Shown piece by piece: positions 9,799 to 21,827 of a stretch of DNA of 64,000 bases; positions within the stretch are counted from its first letter, which is position 1; every line of letters starts with the position of its first letter. Source of the DNA: Cryptomeria japonica (lineage: Eukaryota > Streptophyta > Pinopsida > Cupressales > Cupressaceae). Location of the stretch: assembly GCF_030272615.1 (NCBI RefSeq), contig NC_081408.1, positions 618,508,476 through 618,572,475 of the forward strand, given 5' to 3'. The position numbers and the translations under genes were made by a program. The notes under the pieces are model-generated. The model did no database searches. It was not told the DNA's origin and saw only the letters and a list, made by a program, of their open reading frames with translations.

Positions 9799-10952
9799 GT
9801 TGTGCCTGTGAAGTGTAATACCTACAACTACAACACAAAATACTCAATAGATCATTACAGGCATGGTTAGATAATAATAGGCAAACAAAGATGAACCATG
9901 ACAAAGTGACCTTTCGCCTCCTAAGAGATGTGAGTATGTATTTGCTCTCAGATTTGGATAAGCAATCCCAGTGACTTGACTACACCTAGATGGAGGATTT
10001 GAAATGATAATGATATGCAAAGATGAGATTTATTATGCTAGATTGATCCAAGAGACTAATTAAGCTAATGATATGCATGATTAAGCTAGAAAAGTGATTG
10101 ATTAAGCTACATGATTCAAAGAATTATGCTAGAACATTATCAAATTAAACTAAATCTAAGATGCAATTGCTTAAAAAAATAATGCTCAAATGATATGCTA
10201 AAATGGATATGCCTATAGTAGCAATGCATAAGATGAAATGAGATGGGATCCTTATTGCTCCAAAATGAGGGATATTTATAGGATTTCCAAGGCTAAGGGT
10301 GAGGTGGCAGGAATCAATGGTCAAGATTGAGTCTGAAGATATCAAGGGTGAAATTGGAGGAGGTTGGAGAAGAGGTTGGAGGAAGAGACACTTGTTATCT
10401 CTATGGTGACAAGTGTCAAGGAGCTTTGCTCATAAAAGGGCAAGTGTCCAAGAGAGGAGACATGTGGCCAAAGTGCCATGTGTCTCAAGAAGAAAATATC
10501 CACACCATAGGAGATTAGGATAAAGAGGTTAGAATGTGCAAGATAGGATAGGGTTAGGTAAAACCCAAGGTTAGGTGGAATGAGTTAGGTTAGAGGGATG
10601 GTTAGGTTAGGTGGTTAGAAGTTAGGAGGCATGTGGGTAATTTGAATTTAAAAATTTAAATAATAGGGAAAGACTAATTAATTCTCAACAACTCATAAAT
10701 TGATTTATTTTAATTAATTAGAGGATTAGAAGAATTGATTGAACTCGGGGGGGGGAGATTAATTAATTTGAATTAATTAATCAAAGGGGACTATGGAGAT
10801 GAACCTATTGAATAAATCCTTAGATTTATTAATAAGTAGATGAAAAGGGATTTAATCAAATTGCTAATGAATTTAATTAAATTGGGAAGGGGGATTAATT
10901 AAATAATTTCTTATTTAATTAATTATCTTCAGACCATTTTTAGGTGTATACA
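9799..10952 (-). repeat. Element A 5' LTR
   Basis: The minus strand starts TGTATACACCTAAAAATGG at 10952 and ends GGCACAACA at 9799, giving TG...CA ends next to a primer site. The length is about 1154 bp. The partner LTR is outside the window, so the edges rest on the terminal dinucleotides and primer site. The 5 bases outside are ATGGG (10953-10957). The LTR contains AT-rich palindromic DNA, including 12-bp perfect arms at 10758-10783, and a run of nine G. Confidence 0.65.
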
Positions 10953-11159
10953 ATGGGAATGGGTCTCAATGAGAGGAGAGTGTGAATAGGAGTCTTCAAG
11001 ATTGAAATTTAAGGTTTCCTCCAAAACTTCATCGCATATCCCTTGTAGCCTCTTCATCGGAGATGGAATGTTTATAGTGTTCTTCGACTTCATCTTCAAG
11101 GGCCTATTTTGTTAATGGCAGAAACTATTTTGGTTGCAGCCATAACCTTGGCTAGTTTG
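10953..11159. other. Unassigned stretch right of element A
   Basis: I recognise nothing here. It lies between the outer edge of the A LTR and a reversed copia-type LTR remnant. Confidence 0.4.
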
Positions 11160-12285
11160 GTGTTAGACACAATGTGCCAATGAGAGGGGGGCTGAATCAA
11201 TGGTTTACAAGCTTTTCCTTTTATCTATGCTATGTGTGTATACCAGAACTATCAGATCTAACAAAAAGAAGACTTATTGGTTAGATGGGAGACTGTCACA
11301 AATGCAATCACACATGAAAGGGACATCACATAACACCAACATATATGAGGAAAATCCAAGATGGGAAAAACCTTGGTGAGAAATGTTGTTGGAGTCTACT
11401 ACTCCAATCCAGCCTCACAATGAAACTTTGATTACAATGTTTAGGGCACCAACCCAAGGAGAACCAACCCCTGCACCGAGCTTCAACTCAGTGACATTCA
11501 ATGAACATAATCAATTACAAAATTAATAGCCTTGTTACAAATGAACTTTGTAACTCTTCTCCAAGTCTCTTCACCAGATCCTCTATCCAATTCACTGCTA
11601 GTTCTCTGATCACCCTCTCACTGCTGCAAACTTATCTCCTACTACAACCTTACCAGTTCAGCCTCTTCTTTTTCTTTGTCATTTCTTCTCTCTATTGATT
11701 CTACTCTCTATTGGTTCTCTCTTCTCTATGCTACACTACTGCTCTCCACCAGTCTACTTCACTCAATCAGATATTCACTATTTGATCATTGTTGGTTCTC
11801 TTGTGGTTCTCATTGTGCTCTTCTCTTTTCTGCAATCCACTTTTGCCTCTTCTTTGTTGATTCTTTCCTCACCAGTATCCTCCTCTCACAGACTCATTTG
11901 TAGACTACCGATTTCCTCACTCTTACCGGTTTAACTAGTCATCTCTTCAAATGGTGACAACATCTTTATCTGATGGGAGTCCTGTTGATTTACATCCACA
12001 CAACATATCGGTGACCTGTACATCCTTCTCCTCTGGTGTTGATGTGATTTAGATAACCTTCCCCCTCTTCATCACAATAAACTGACCAACATCTTTCTCT
12101 CTTATAGATGTCATCATTTACCGGTTGTTATATCATATCGGTCTCGTGTCCATATCTTCCACACAAGTCAAACACTAACTTGTGTATCGGTGACTTCAAT
12201 GGTCATTGTACTGAATGACATTCTCTCCCTTATCAATGACTTGCTAAGCTAGGTGACATCAAAGACATCACATCCCTTATACTGG
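11160..12285 (-). repeat. Copia-type LTR remnant, reversed
   Basis: On the minus strand this resembles the last part of the copia LTRs seen elsewhere in the window. There is a C-rich CCCCCCTCTC word after TTGATTCA (11176-11192). Further in is a GGTTTTTCCCA...GGATTTTCC block (about 11345-11385), matching 22333-22380 and 53353-53400. The C-to-T-rich remainder has no usable frame. Boundaries are approximate, and no primer site or partner LTR is visible. Confidence 0.45.
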
Positions 12286-12690
12286 CACTAGTACATTTGG
12301 GGCTAATTTCTGATGGCCTATCGTCAGAATTTTGACTACTTTTCGTCAAACTGCCGACAAATTAAGTCATCAAAAACTCATCGTCGGACTTCCCAACGAT
12401 GCCATTGAACGTTGGAATTCTGACGATTGCCATGATCACTCCTCCAACCAAAAATGTCATCGGATGGATGTCGGAATTCTGACACTCCCCCACTACTATG
12501 CATCGATGATCATCCAACAAGGAAGTATCGTCGGACATACATCATCCTCGTCGGATGTTTCTTTAGTTGGCATCAGAATTCCGACGGCAACCAGAAACTT
12601 TGCACCGACGAGAATGTTGTTGGTCCAATGGTTTGTCCGTCGGTGCAAAGTTTAGATGCTATCAAAATTCCAATGGCTATTTATTTTTAA
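12286..12690. mobile_element. CACTA-like transposon end with subterminal repeats
   Basis: The sequence starts CACTAGTACATTTGGGGC, the kind of terminus found in CACTA (En/Spm) DNA transposons. It then carries several copies of a GTCGGAATTCTGACGA-like word (about 12323, 12411, 12468 and 12571) in both orientations, typical of subterminal transposase-binding repeats. A perfect inverted repeat with 16-bp arms lies at 12595-12653. No transposase and no matching right terminus were found, so this is a truncated end or a small derivative. Confidence 0.5.
12595..12653. repeat. Perfect 16-bp inverted repeat
   Basis: The arms AAACTTTGCACCGACG (12595-12610) and CGTCGGTGCAAAGTTT (12638-12653) are exact reverse complements around a 27-base loop. 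Imperfect pairing continues outward to about 12570 and 12678. Confidence 0.9.
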
Positions 12691-15600
12691 AAAAACAAAT
12701 AAATTTGATTATTTCATACTGTGACTGTTTCTCCTTATCTAGACATAAAGCACACCTCATTGATATGTACAGCAAATGGTATTCTATCCCCATCAACTAC
12801 CAATAGGGGGAATAGTTTTCAAGCTAATATGAGGAGCATTGGTTTCAAGCTAATATAAGGCACACCATGGTTGAGATGGTCCAACTCCTAAGAGGACTAT
12901 ATGAATGACTAAGTACTGGTAAACCTATTAAAAATGGGATCAAAGGGAGAAGCTCTGGTGTTGATAGGGAATTAGCTAACCCAAATACAAGAGCCTTTAA
13001 AGCCAATTTTCTAGAAAAGGAAGGGACAAAACCAATGGAAGAAGAGCAACCCAATCAAGGAGATGAAATGACTTTATCTACTTTATCTAAGTTAGTTGTT
13101 CTTTTTCTTCTTTGTTCTTTTCATAAGTTAGTTGTATGAGTCACATTTGATTTGCAATGACTTTATCTACTTGAAACCTACTTTGGATGTTTTTCTTAAG
13201 CTTGTAGCCTTTGACTCCCTTGCATGTTTTCAACATTGCCCCCCATCAGGTTTCCATTTTAGGTTATCAACCTAATGGGTATGGTACAACTCTATCTTAG
13301 TAGAAAAATCCATTTTCCTTCAACATATTCTCCCTAAGTTTGGTATCTAGCTTGAATGACCATTTATCATATTCTATAAAAACTCTAGTACCATAAAAAT
13401 TTCATAGCACCAGTCACATAGAGGTTTACATTCACTAGAATCAAGAGCTTATTCACAGACCAATTGTTCATAGCCAACACCTCCTAAATTCCAAATAGAT
13501 ATCAACACCTTCACAAAACACTTTACAATAAGTTTTTTCATATATGATATTTTCTAGAGATGTAAGAGGTTACTTCTTTAAGGTATAGTTAGCCCTTCAT
13601 TTCTCTCTACTTGGGTGGTTTTTTTTCCATTATTTATGGGTTGGGTTTTATCTCTCTTTTTAAAGGGGTTTCTTCTCTTGAGGGGAATCTATTTGTACAT
13701 ATATATCTCATAAAGATTCAATTGCTAGGACCCATCATTTCACCCACCTAGTCTACACATAAGAATGGTGTTAAATTCTAGGTTTATAATTCATTTTTAG
13801 TTGGATGTATTTTATTTTCCTACACATTTAGTTTAGTTGGATTATTTATAAGTGAGTGGGTCAAACTGACCATAGACGAATATTATGGTAGGTGGCATAT
13901 TTTATGAGTGTAAATCCCACTAGTTTTTGGTAGTTAGAGCTATTTTTCTCATTGATTGGTTTTGTCTCCCTTCCTTCCAATATATGTATCCACTCCTCTA
14001 GCTTATTTTGTATTCATGTTATTATAAGCTCTTGTGATTTTTTTCTTCTTGATTATTTACTTCTCTCTCTTGATAACTAACTCTAATCTTCTATTTTACT
14101 TTCTGTATCAATTGTTATTGTTGGGAATTAACCTTTACTTGGTAAAGTTAATTTCCTTTTACTTGTTACTTGTAGGAATATTCCTAAGGAATCCCTACAA
14201 GTCCTTTGTCTTATTTGAGTTCTCTCATCTCATTTTATTTATTCCAAATATGTGGAATATTATATTTTCTATGTATGAGGATTATGGCACTTTGCACACA
14301 CATAGGATGCTAGATGGCATGCTTAGACTTGGGAGTTACATTTGCAACTCCACTCTCACCTTTATATATTTGAGGTGTCTCTCTCATTTCTTCATGAAGC
14401 ATTTCTATGCTAAGATCACTCTCTCTTTCTCACATTGTATTTGTGGAGAAGGATTGAGGGTCTGATATCTCCATGTATCAGACATTTAAGGACAACAAGA
14501 TTGAATATACACCATGTTCAATGAATATAGATTAATTCACCTTGTGTTTGGTGATAGAGAGATGTGTGGGGGCCTTGTGCATCTGATCAACAAGGTTGGA
14601 GATCATGTTGTAAAGGAAGAACACAAGCACTATTTACTATTCTAGAAGGATAGACTATGACAAATCGAAATTACTAGTGTCATTGCTGCAAAATAGAGTC
14701 TTATTGGAGGGTTTGGGAGGTTGGAAGTCCAAGAGACTGGTCCTAGTTCCTGTGTAGGTTCTACAAGTCAGTTTCAAGGGGTTTTTATTAAAGGCATAGA
14801 TGTGTTGATTTGGCCTTTGGCCATCAATGTTGACAGTCCTAATTGCAAAGGACTAGTAACCATCAATGATAGTAAGTGTGGCATTGTTGAGATCCACTAA
14901 TTTGCACTTGTTATAATGGCACAAGCCCAAGACTAGTTTACCATGATGTTTATATTGCCTTGTAATGTTAGATCAAGCTTTGAAAGGGTGATCAAATTCT
15001 AGTGGCCAATAGGTGTGTCCAAGGGTACCCATAAAGGATGGGATATGAAACCATTTTCATTGTGAATTGAAACACTTGTGAATTTTTAATTTGTGAATTC
15101 TTATGTTATGTATTTGTTGATTATTGTTATCCAATGAATGATCTCAAACACAATTTATAGTTTTTGTAACTCTAATGTCCCAACCTACTTGTATATATTT
15201 TCACAAAAACAAGGAACAACCCAACCATAGCTATTAATAAGATTTCCTCATAAAATGCATGCAAAACATATCATCATTGATAGGATAACTGACTTGCATT
15301 TAGTAAGAGACCTCAATGAATGGAGTTTCAAGCTGAAAAGAGTACTTGCAATAAATATATTGAAATCAATGAGACATTATGCATTCAAATATCCACAAGG
15401 AAGATCTAATATTTATCAATGAAATTGCAAATCAATCTAAGTTACATGTTTGATATCTTACTTATATCGTAGCAACATAAAATGTATATATGCATTCAAC
15501 ATACCTCTTTTCTTGTTTATTTGAGAATGTTGCTAGGAATTAATAGGTGAATGATACATTTATCTACACATGAATCACTTGTACTTTCTTGATACTTTCA

Positions 15601-16910
15601 TCCCTTGGTCAAGGCCATGTACCCCCTAACACTTGAAGATTATTTCCACCCTCTTGATTACTTGAAGTCCATGCTCAAATCACACTAAATCACAATAGTT
15701 AGTAGAAAATAGTGACCATAGCCAAGGAAGCCCAAATTTAATCATACTCAACATAATAAGAAATAACTAAATCATCTAGACCATTATTCATAACATAACC
15801 TCTTTTCACATCATGGAAGGGAAAAATTACAAGGAAGGCCAAAATTACAAGGATCGCACTTCTTCGAAGGAGTCATTGTTCAGAGCCACCAAACTATCAA
15901 CAAGAGTAGAAGCTATTTGGCTCATACAATTTTAGGACATATAAAGAGTCACCTTAAAAAACCCACACTAATTGCAAAAGATCAAAATCTTTCCTATAAC
16001 AAAAGTATAATATAACATAAGGATGGCGATAGACTATCAAATAGAAGAATGATCTCCTTATCCTTAACTACTCCCAAAATATTAATTATCATATAGAAAA
16101 TATATATTAAAAAATATTTAACATCTAAAATATAATGTTGTTATTCTTTTTCCTCTGTCAATTTTGTTCCAATATCAAATCTTTTATCTAATACTCTTTT
16201 AAAAATAGTGAACCTTACCAACATTAGAAATGAGGCAGATGTTGATTTTAAATTTTAAAATAAAAAGTGGTGAGTATGATCAATGATGCTAAGGTTATAT
16301 TCATATTGTGTAACAAGGCACAATAGGCTAGGGATAGAAAAGATTGACTTGCTACTCTTCAATTTCATATGGTAGTTTAATATATATTGTGGACTTTTTT
16401 AGACTATACGTCTTAATATATATTGTATTAAATATCTCTTTTTGGGACTACGTGCCCACCATCCATCCTCTCTTTTATAAATGTCTCTTTGTGGGACTAA
16501 GGTCAAAGAGGGAAATAGTAATAAGTCTTCATGATGGAAGTCCATTAAAGGTGGTAGTCAACATAGTGAAAAATCCTAATCATGTTTAGAGCAATAGGCA
16601 ACCCTAAGAACAAGAAAAAATAGACATGTGATAATTCATAACATAACCTTAATGCCCAAGTTTAGAGAGCATATAAGATGAATAATGATAGTCTCTTTGA
16701 TAAAATGTTATTGTTGTGTGAAGATGATGATCTATGGCTATTGTGAACAATGTAGGATGCAGTCAAATTCAGAGCATAGTCAATGATATACAATAGTGAG
16801 CATCATCTTAAATATCTTTATGAAAAAGTAGAAAATTGATAAGGTCTACTACAAGTCTAGATTAGTCTAGATTGGGAAAGAGTTTGGTTGATCCTCTATT
16901 CATGCTTTCT
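12691..16910. other. Unassigned AT-rich region
   Basis: No gene is supported over these 4.2 kb. Two stretches look like decayed coding DNA: 12870-13080 plus strand (one stop in about 70 codons, reading RELANPNTRAF) and 14514-14905 plus strand (reading CGGLVHLINKVGDHV, then three stops). Neither could be assigned to a family. The 143-codon frame at 14034-14465 is low-complexity AT-rich sequence. Confidence 0.4.
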
Positions 16911-17316
16911 AGTCCATTAGCAAGATTGGGAAAGAGTTTGGTATTGAGTTTGGTGTTGGTGGAAGGTTTAAGGAGGTACACTATCATCATAATTAATGTT
17001 AGAGAGTGTTGTGAAGAAGAATGGCCATGAAAGGAGTGGTTGTCCTAAGTGCTTGAGACTATCACAAAAAGTGAGTGCTGCAGCAGTGAATCTTCCTTTG
17101 ACCTTTGGGTGGTTGGGAGGGTAAAGACCCATGGTGTTATATGTTGAGGGGTTGGGAGGGTAAAGACCTACATATCAACTATCTACTTTGACATCCTAGG
17201 ATGGTGTCCACCTTCTCTAAAACCTTGTGGGAACTCTTTGTCTGATACTAGCATATACATAACATGTGCCTCTCATATAACCCTATGTTGGCTAGGCCCC
17301 ACCATAATTAGAAGAT
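16911..17316 (+). repeat. 406-bp direct repeat, copy 1
   Basis: This block recurs at 17374-17779, offset by exactly 463 bases at both ends, with only substitutions apparent. It begins AGTCCATTAGCAAGA and ends ATAATTAGAAGAT. No frame or mobile-element hallmark is seen. Confidence 0.85.
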
Positions 17317-17373
17317 CATAAATACTGTCCTAAACCTTGCATTGACTGTCACAATTTGACAGTGAGTTGAGTT

Positions 17374-17779
17374 AGTCCATTAGCAAGACTGGGAAAGAGT
17401 TTGGTATTGTTTTTGGTGATGGTGCAAGGCTTAAGGAGGTACACTATCATCATAATTAATGTTAGAGAGTTTTGTGAAGAAGAATGGCCATGTAAGGAGT
17501 GATTGTCCTAAATGCTTGAGGCTGTCAAAAAAAGTGAGTGTTGTAGCAGTGAATCTTCCTTTGACCTTTGGGTGTTTGGGAGGGTAAAGACCCATGGCGG
17601 TATATGTTGAGTGGTTGGGAGGGTAAAGACCCACATATCAACTATCTACTTTGACATCCTATGATGATATCCACATACTCTAAAACCTTGTGGGCACTCT
17701 CTGTTAGATACTAATATATACATAACATGTGTCTCTAATATAACCCTATGTTAGCTAGGCCCCACCATAATTAGAAGAT
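17374..17779 (+). repeat. 406-bp direct repeat, copy 2
   Basis: This is the second copy of 16911-17316, separated from it by a 57-bp spacer. Both copies contain GGTTGGGAGGGTAAAGACC twice, a smaller internal duplication. Confidence 0.85.
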
Positions 17780-17999
17780 TTTAACTACTAAAAACACTAG
17801 ATTCTTCCCTAAAAGATTGTTGAGTCATAGAAGGCCTAGCTTGATATCCCTATAGTCTCTTATACCTAAAATATCCTTGTGTCGATGATGGTCACATGTG
17901 ACTACCCTATTGCCCCTGCTATGCTCTAGACCTTTGTCCCTAATATTGATACTATTGGGTTTTTCTTTGAAACCCTATAGTAAGTCTAAATTCTCCTTT

Positions 18000-18560
18000 G
18001 AAGGATGGGGAGGCCTATGCATACTTTAGTCCCTTGATCAAGGTTACAAACTTCTCTCATGCCTCTTGTGTCCTCCCATGTACCTCCTTTTCCATAAGAG
18101 ACTTTTCCATAGCAACTCTAAAGTCATTTGGATTGGACATGTGTAGGAAAACTGAAATTTTGGGCTTTCCACCCCTAATGAAATAATTGGCAAGTAACTT
18201 GTCTTGAATGTAATATACAAACTACAAGAACTCCAAAAACTAACTCTCATGTTGATCCACTATGAAACCTCATTATGTAAATTGTGAAACCCATCTATGC
18301 ATCTTTTTCAAAAATATTTTGAAATAGAACACACTTTGAAGCACTCCAAAATGGTATCCCATAAGAGGTTTTCCAATGTGAGTTGGTGCATTTTATCCTT
18401 CTAGTACCACAAGGTGGAAGCAAGTCCTCTCAAAAATTGCATTGAAAATTATGCCTTTAGGTTGCTCACATATAGATGCAACCCAAAGCATAAGTCCAAG
18501 CTAAGTAACCAAGACTTAGCCTCAACCCCATTTGTGGATCTTAAAAATATAGAGGATTGG
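18000..18560 (-). pseudogene. gag: Decayed Ty3-type gag fragment
   Basis: Read on the minus strand from about 18545, the frames give NGVEAKSWLLSLDL, then SNLKA, then FLRGLASTLWY, with stops between. This order (an alanine-lysine-tryptophan core, then a tryptophan-rich ST.WY motif) is the pattern of Ty3-type capsid. Further along a second frame reads LMEKEVHGRTQEA. Several stops and frame changes make it non-functional. No flanking LTR was identified, so it is an isolated fragment. Confidence 0.5.
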
Positions 18561-18946
18561 AGATGAAGCAACTCTTGAATATGATCCTTTGGCTCATGAT
18601 ATATGCTTGCTATAGTCTATACCTCTTGTATTTATGCATTATGAGGCTAGGTAATGTGTATTGATCAATCTTATATCTCCTCTATGTGTATTTCCCAAAT
18701 TCAAGGCGAACTCCTAATAAGCTCCCAAGATGCAAGTATATGCTCCTCTACTACAAGTGGATCCTCATGAGGTGTCTCTGTTGTGGGTGAAAACCTATCC
18801 TGTATCACACCTATCAAATTCAATAAGGTTTGTAATATTTGAGGTCCATACTCGGGCTACTCATCTTGGTAAAAACTCTCAAAGTGATATGACTCTTCTT
18901 GTCCCTCATGTGAATGTGCTCCTCTTGAAGCACTACGGCATGGATG

Positions 18947-19283
18947 ACCCTTCCTTTCATTTCCTACACCCTATTTTCTAAACCACACCTCATAACCTTT
19001 AGCTCACTTCCTATCATTATTACCTTCCATCTACCTTTCATATCCCCTCTCTTAACCTCCTTCACTTTCCTACATCCTATCCTAAACCTTAACCTCATAC
19101 AAATTTACTTTTACTTCACCTACATAACCCCATTCCATCCTTCACATCCTTTTATCTCCCCCCCTTCACTTTCCTACCTTCCAAACCCCTAACATATCCT
19201 AACTTACTATTTCACCATTACATCCTTCATCACTTACCTCCCTATCTTATCCTAACCCACACCTCATAACCTTATACCTCACA
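18947..19283. repeat. Low-complexity C/T/A tract nearly free of G
   Basis: There is one G (at 19002) in these 337 bases, and none from 19003 to 19283. The sequence is a loose mixture of CCTAC, CCTTC and CCTCA words. The complementary strand is correspondingly C-free and purine-rich. The open frames inside it are by-products of this composition. Confidence 0.9.
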
Positions 19284-19585
19284 GCTTCCATTTTATACCA
19301 CCTTCCTATCACGATACACTTATCCTCCCTTCCAAAACACTGATAAGCATATGGCTAATGTCAGTGCCACCTAGGATCAAGGAGAGCCCACCCACAAAAG
19401 AAGTTTTGAATAAAAAAGATCAAAATCAACCCCACTTTGAACTTCAAAGACCATGATGACCATTGAAAGAACTCGGCGCCGGCTAAAAGGAAATGATGGA
19501 TAACATGGATCTAAAAAGAGAATCGTATTGAAGAAGAGTTGTTGAAAATTCCATTTTTTTTTAAATAATAAACATATCAAAAGCT

Positions 19586-19690
19586 AAGTTGGCTATCATA
19601 AGGGTACACCACTCAAGGAGAAGGGATAAAATATTTTGTTTGTTAAAGCAAGTCGGCTATCATAAGGGTAGACCGCTCAAGGAGAAAGGA
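19586..19690 (+). repeat. 39-bp direct repeat pair
   Basis: AAGTTGGCTATCATAAGGGT at 19586 recurs as AAGTCGGCTATCATAAGGGT at 19650. Similarity continues through CTCAAGGAGAA, with a period of 64 bases. Confidence 0.8.
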
Positions 19691-20169
19691 AGACAAGAAA
19701 GAGGTTATGCCTATAAAGAGGATAATTGATCATTTCATTTGATCAACCATCCAATTCAATCTTATTTATCTCTTTTTCTACCAGACAATGAATATGAGCT
19801 AGGGAAAGAAAATATATGAGCAATAAAATTCATTATAAGAAGGATACAACTTGATCATCAACCAAGACAAATGCAACCTCCTATGTAAAATTCAAACAAT
19901 TTCATCACTACATCAAGAAAATTCGACACATTGTCACAAACATAATGATTTTTTCTTCAAGAAAACATCTTGTGAATGAATTGGTTGATTACCCTACCTT
20001 TTTTCTTCACCCGGATCTTGGCGGCACCCCAATCCAGAACTATTTCCCTCCTTGTAATGCCCCTTTTTTTTGTGTCGATGCCAGAGGGCAATGGGATGAA
20101 GAGGAGGGATTAATGTTTATCAAATGACTTGCTATTTTGTTTTCTTTTTTAAGTAATGCCTATGGTCAT

Positions 20170-20345
20170 CGTAATTTCGAAGAACGCGGGCACTTTTCCT
20201 CAAAAAAACATAAATTTCATTGCCAATTCCTTCTCCGTCAAAACCAAATGTTGAATTATCATTGGAATTCCAATGAATACGGGCATTTTTTCAAAAAAAA
20301 ATCAAATTTGGTCACGATATACCTTCTCCATCAGAAACCTCCATC
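20170..20345 (+). repeat. Diverged tandem pair with central palindrome
   Basis: Two related stretches (about 20176-20245 and 20267-20340) share the order CGGGCA, poly-T, C, poly-A, CCTTCTCC, TCA, AAACC. Between them TCATTGGAATTCCAATGA (20259-20276) is a perfect 18-bp palindrome. Confidence 0.6.
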
Positions 20346-21034
20346 GGAATTTTAGGCCAGATGTATTAGTGCGATAGCCATCCTATACAGGTTGACATCA
20401 ATGACAACACAATTCCAACATCTGGTAGACCTTTGTTCACTAGAAGAAGTGGTAAATTTATCCATAGAATACTCTCCATAAAAATTATTAATGGTAGGGG
20501 AATTTTATGGATAGACAATAGGGTTGTTCTTTAGTGGTTTTATGACAGCCTTTCCCTTGCTACATGTGTTCTTATTTTTTGAGCTACCTAGGGGATTGAT
20601 AGATTTTTTGCCTTTATCAAGCATATGTTTAAGGCTAATATCAATGACCAGTGGTAGGGTGTCACAACAAAGGGTCATATTTTTCCTTTTGGGAGAGTAG
20701 AGAAGGGTATTAACTAGAGAAATGGGTAGAGAAGAAGATAGGCCCTTGCCTTTAAAAGCAATTTTATGCTTTGAGATACTATGTAGATGAGGATTTCTAT
20801 CAGGATGATGAGGGAGTGTGGGGCAAAGTAGGATTTGGGTCCAAGGTAGTCTCTAGGCAATAATCATAGATTGCATAAATTAGACCCTCGTGTAATGGTA
20901 GGTAAACATCACCCACAATACACTTTTCCATGGATGAGAAAAGAAAGAAAGGAAAGATAACTAATTTTTTATGTCTCAAAATGGTTGAGAAGAGGAAAGT
21001 GATAACCATTGCAAAATTCCCTCCCCATGGAACA

Positions 21035-21420
21035 CACCCCAAGACTTTGAGGGGGGGGACGAATTAGTCTTGAAAAAACAATTAAACTTTTAATCACAAC
21101 TTCATATCTAATTAATCCTTATTCTGATTAGAAATAATGAAAGATAAAATAGTGAACCCCATACACAAGAGAATACCAAATTTACATGAAAAACCCAAAG
21201 AGGGAAAACCCATAGTGAGAGTTAACTCACAATATATGAAAAATATTACAATATTTTTTTTAGGCACACTTCCAAGGAAGGTCATTTCTCTCACGAGGAC
21301 TTGGAAGATGAGGTGCACTACCCTGGGGAAAGATACAAGAGATTTACATGCTGGGATACACTGCCTTAGGGAAAGTACAATAACTTGCTAATAAAACTTG
21401 CTATCTCTAGGAAAAGTACA
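21035..21420 (-). repeat. Possible reversed copia-type LTR remnant
   Basis: A run of nine G (21050-21058) followed by GACGAATTAG is the reverse complement of the C-tract plus TGATTC of local copia LTRs. Then TGAAAAACCCAAAGAGGGAA (about 21186) resembles the reversed conserved LTR block. The rest is too diverged to define. Confidence 0.35.
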
Positions 21421-21827
21421 TAAATATATGAATCAAGATGAATAATATTTCAACAACACTTTTCTAGCAATCTCCTATAAATGTAGTTGCTCATACAAGA
21501 AACCATTATGCAATTTAGTACCAATTATTTCACTACAAACCTAGGCAACCTCAACTTCGCATTTTCCATCATCCACTCTAACTCACACACACACACCATG
21601 CATCCATACTGATTTTATATTTTATATATATTATCCTATTTATCACAAAATCTATATTAGGTTAGTCATAACATGAGACAAGAATAAGTACTATGAGTTC
21701 GACCATAAAACACACTTATGGTGCAAGAGGTCAAATACAGGAGATAGAAAGGACCTAAAATATCATATTACAATATTCTAGTTAGTCCAAAATATCACAC
21801 ACACTCGTACACATCTCCCCAAAGTTT
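21421..21827. other. Unassigned AT-rich stretch
   Basis: Nothing is recognised. It ends abruptly where sequence matching the 3' LTR of element C begins. Confidence 0.4.

Larger units (their letters stand above)
19284..21034. other. Unassigned region with small repeats
   Basis: No gene is supported. The region contains a 39-bp repeat pair (19586-19690), a diverged tandem pair around an 18-bp palindrome (20170-20345), and a decayed frame at about 20430-20520 (reading IINGRGILWIDNR) that I cannot assign. Confidence 0.4.

Noticed and set aside
11501-11934. Overlapping plus-strand frames of 65 to 79 codons
   Set aside because: They lie in pyrimidine-rich DNA of a reversed LTR remnant and encode only hydrophobic low-complexity sequence.
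12850-13080. Gene fragment reading VQLLRGLYE and RELANPNTRAF
   Set aside because: It is short, contains a stop, and cannot be tied to a family; kept only as a remark in the unassigned region.
14034-14465. 143-codon plus-strand frame
   Set aside because: Low-complexity AT-rich sequence full of F, L, I and Y, with no domain, no start context and no neighbours.
18944-19192. 82-codon plus-strand frame
   Set aside because: It is produced by the G-free low-complexity tract, which cannot contain TAG or TGA on the plus strand.
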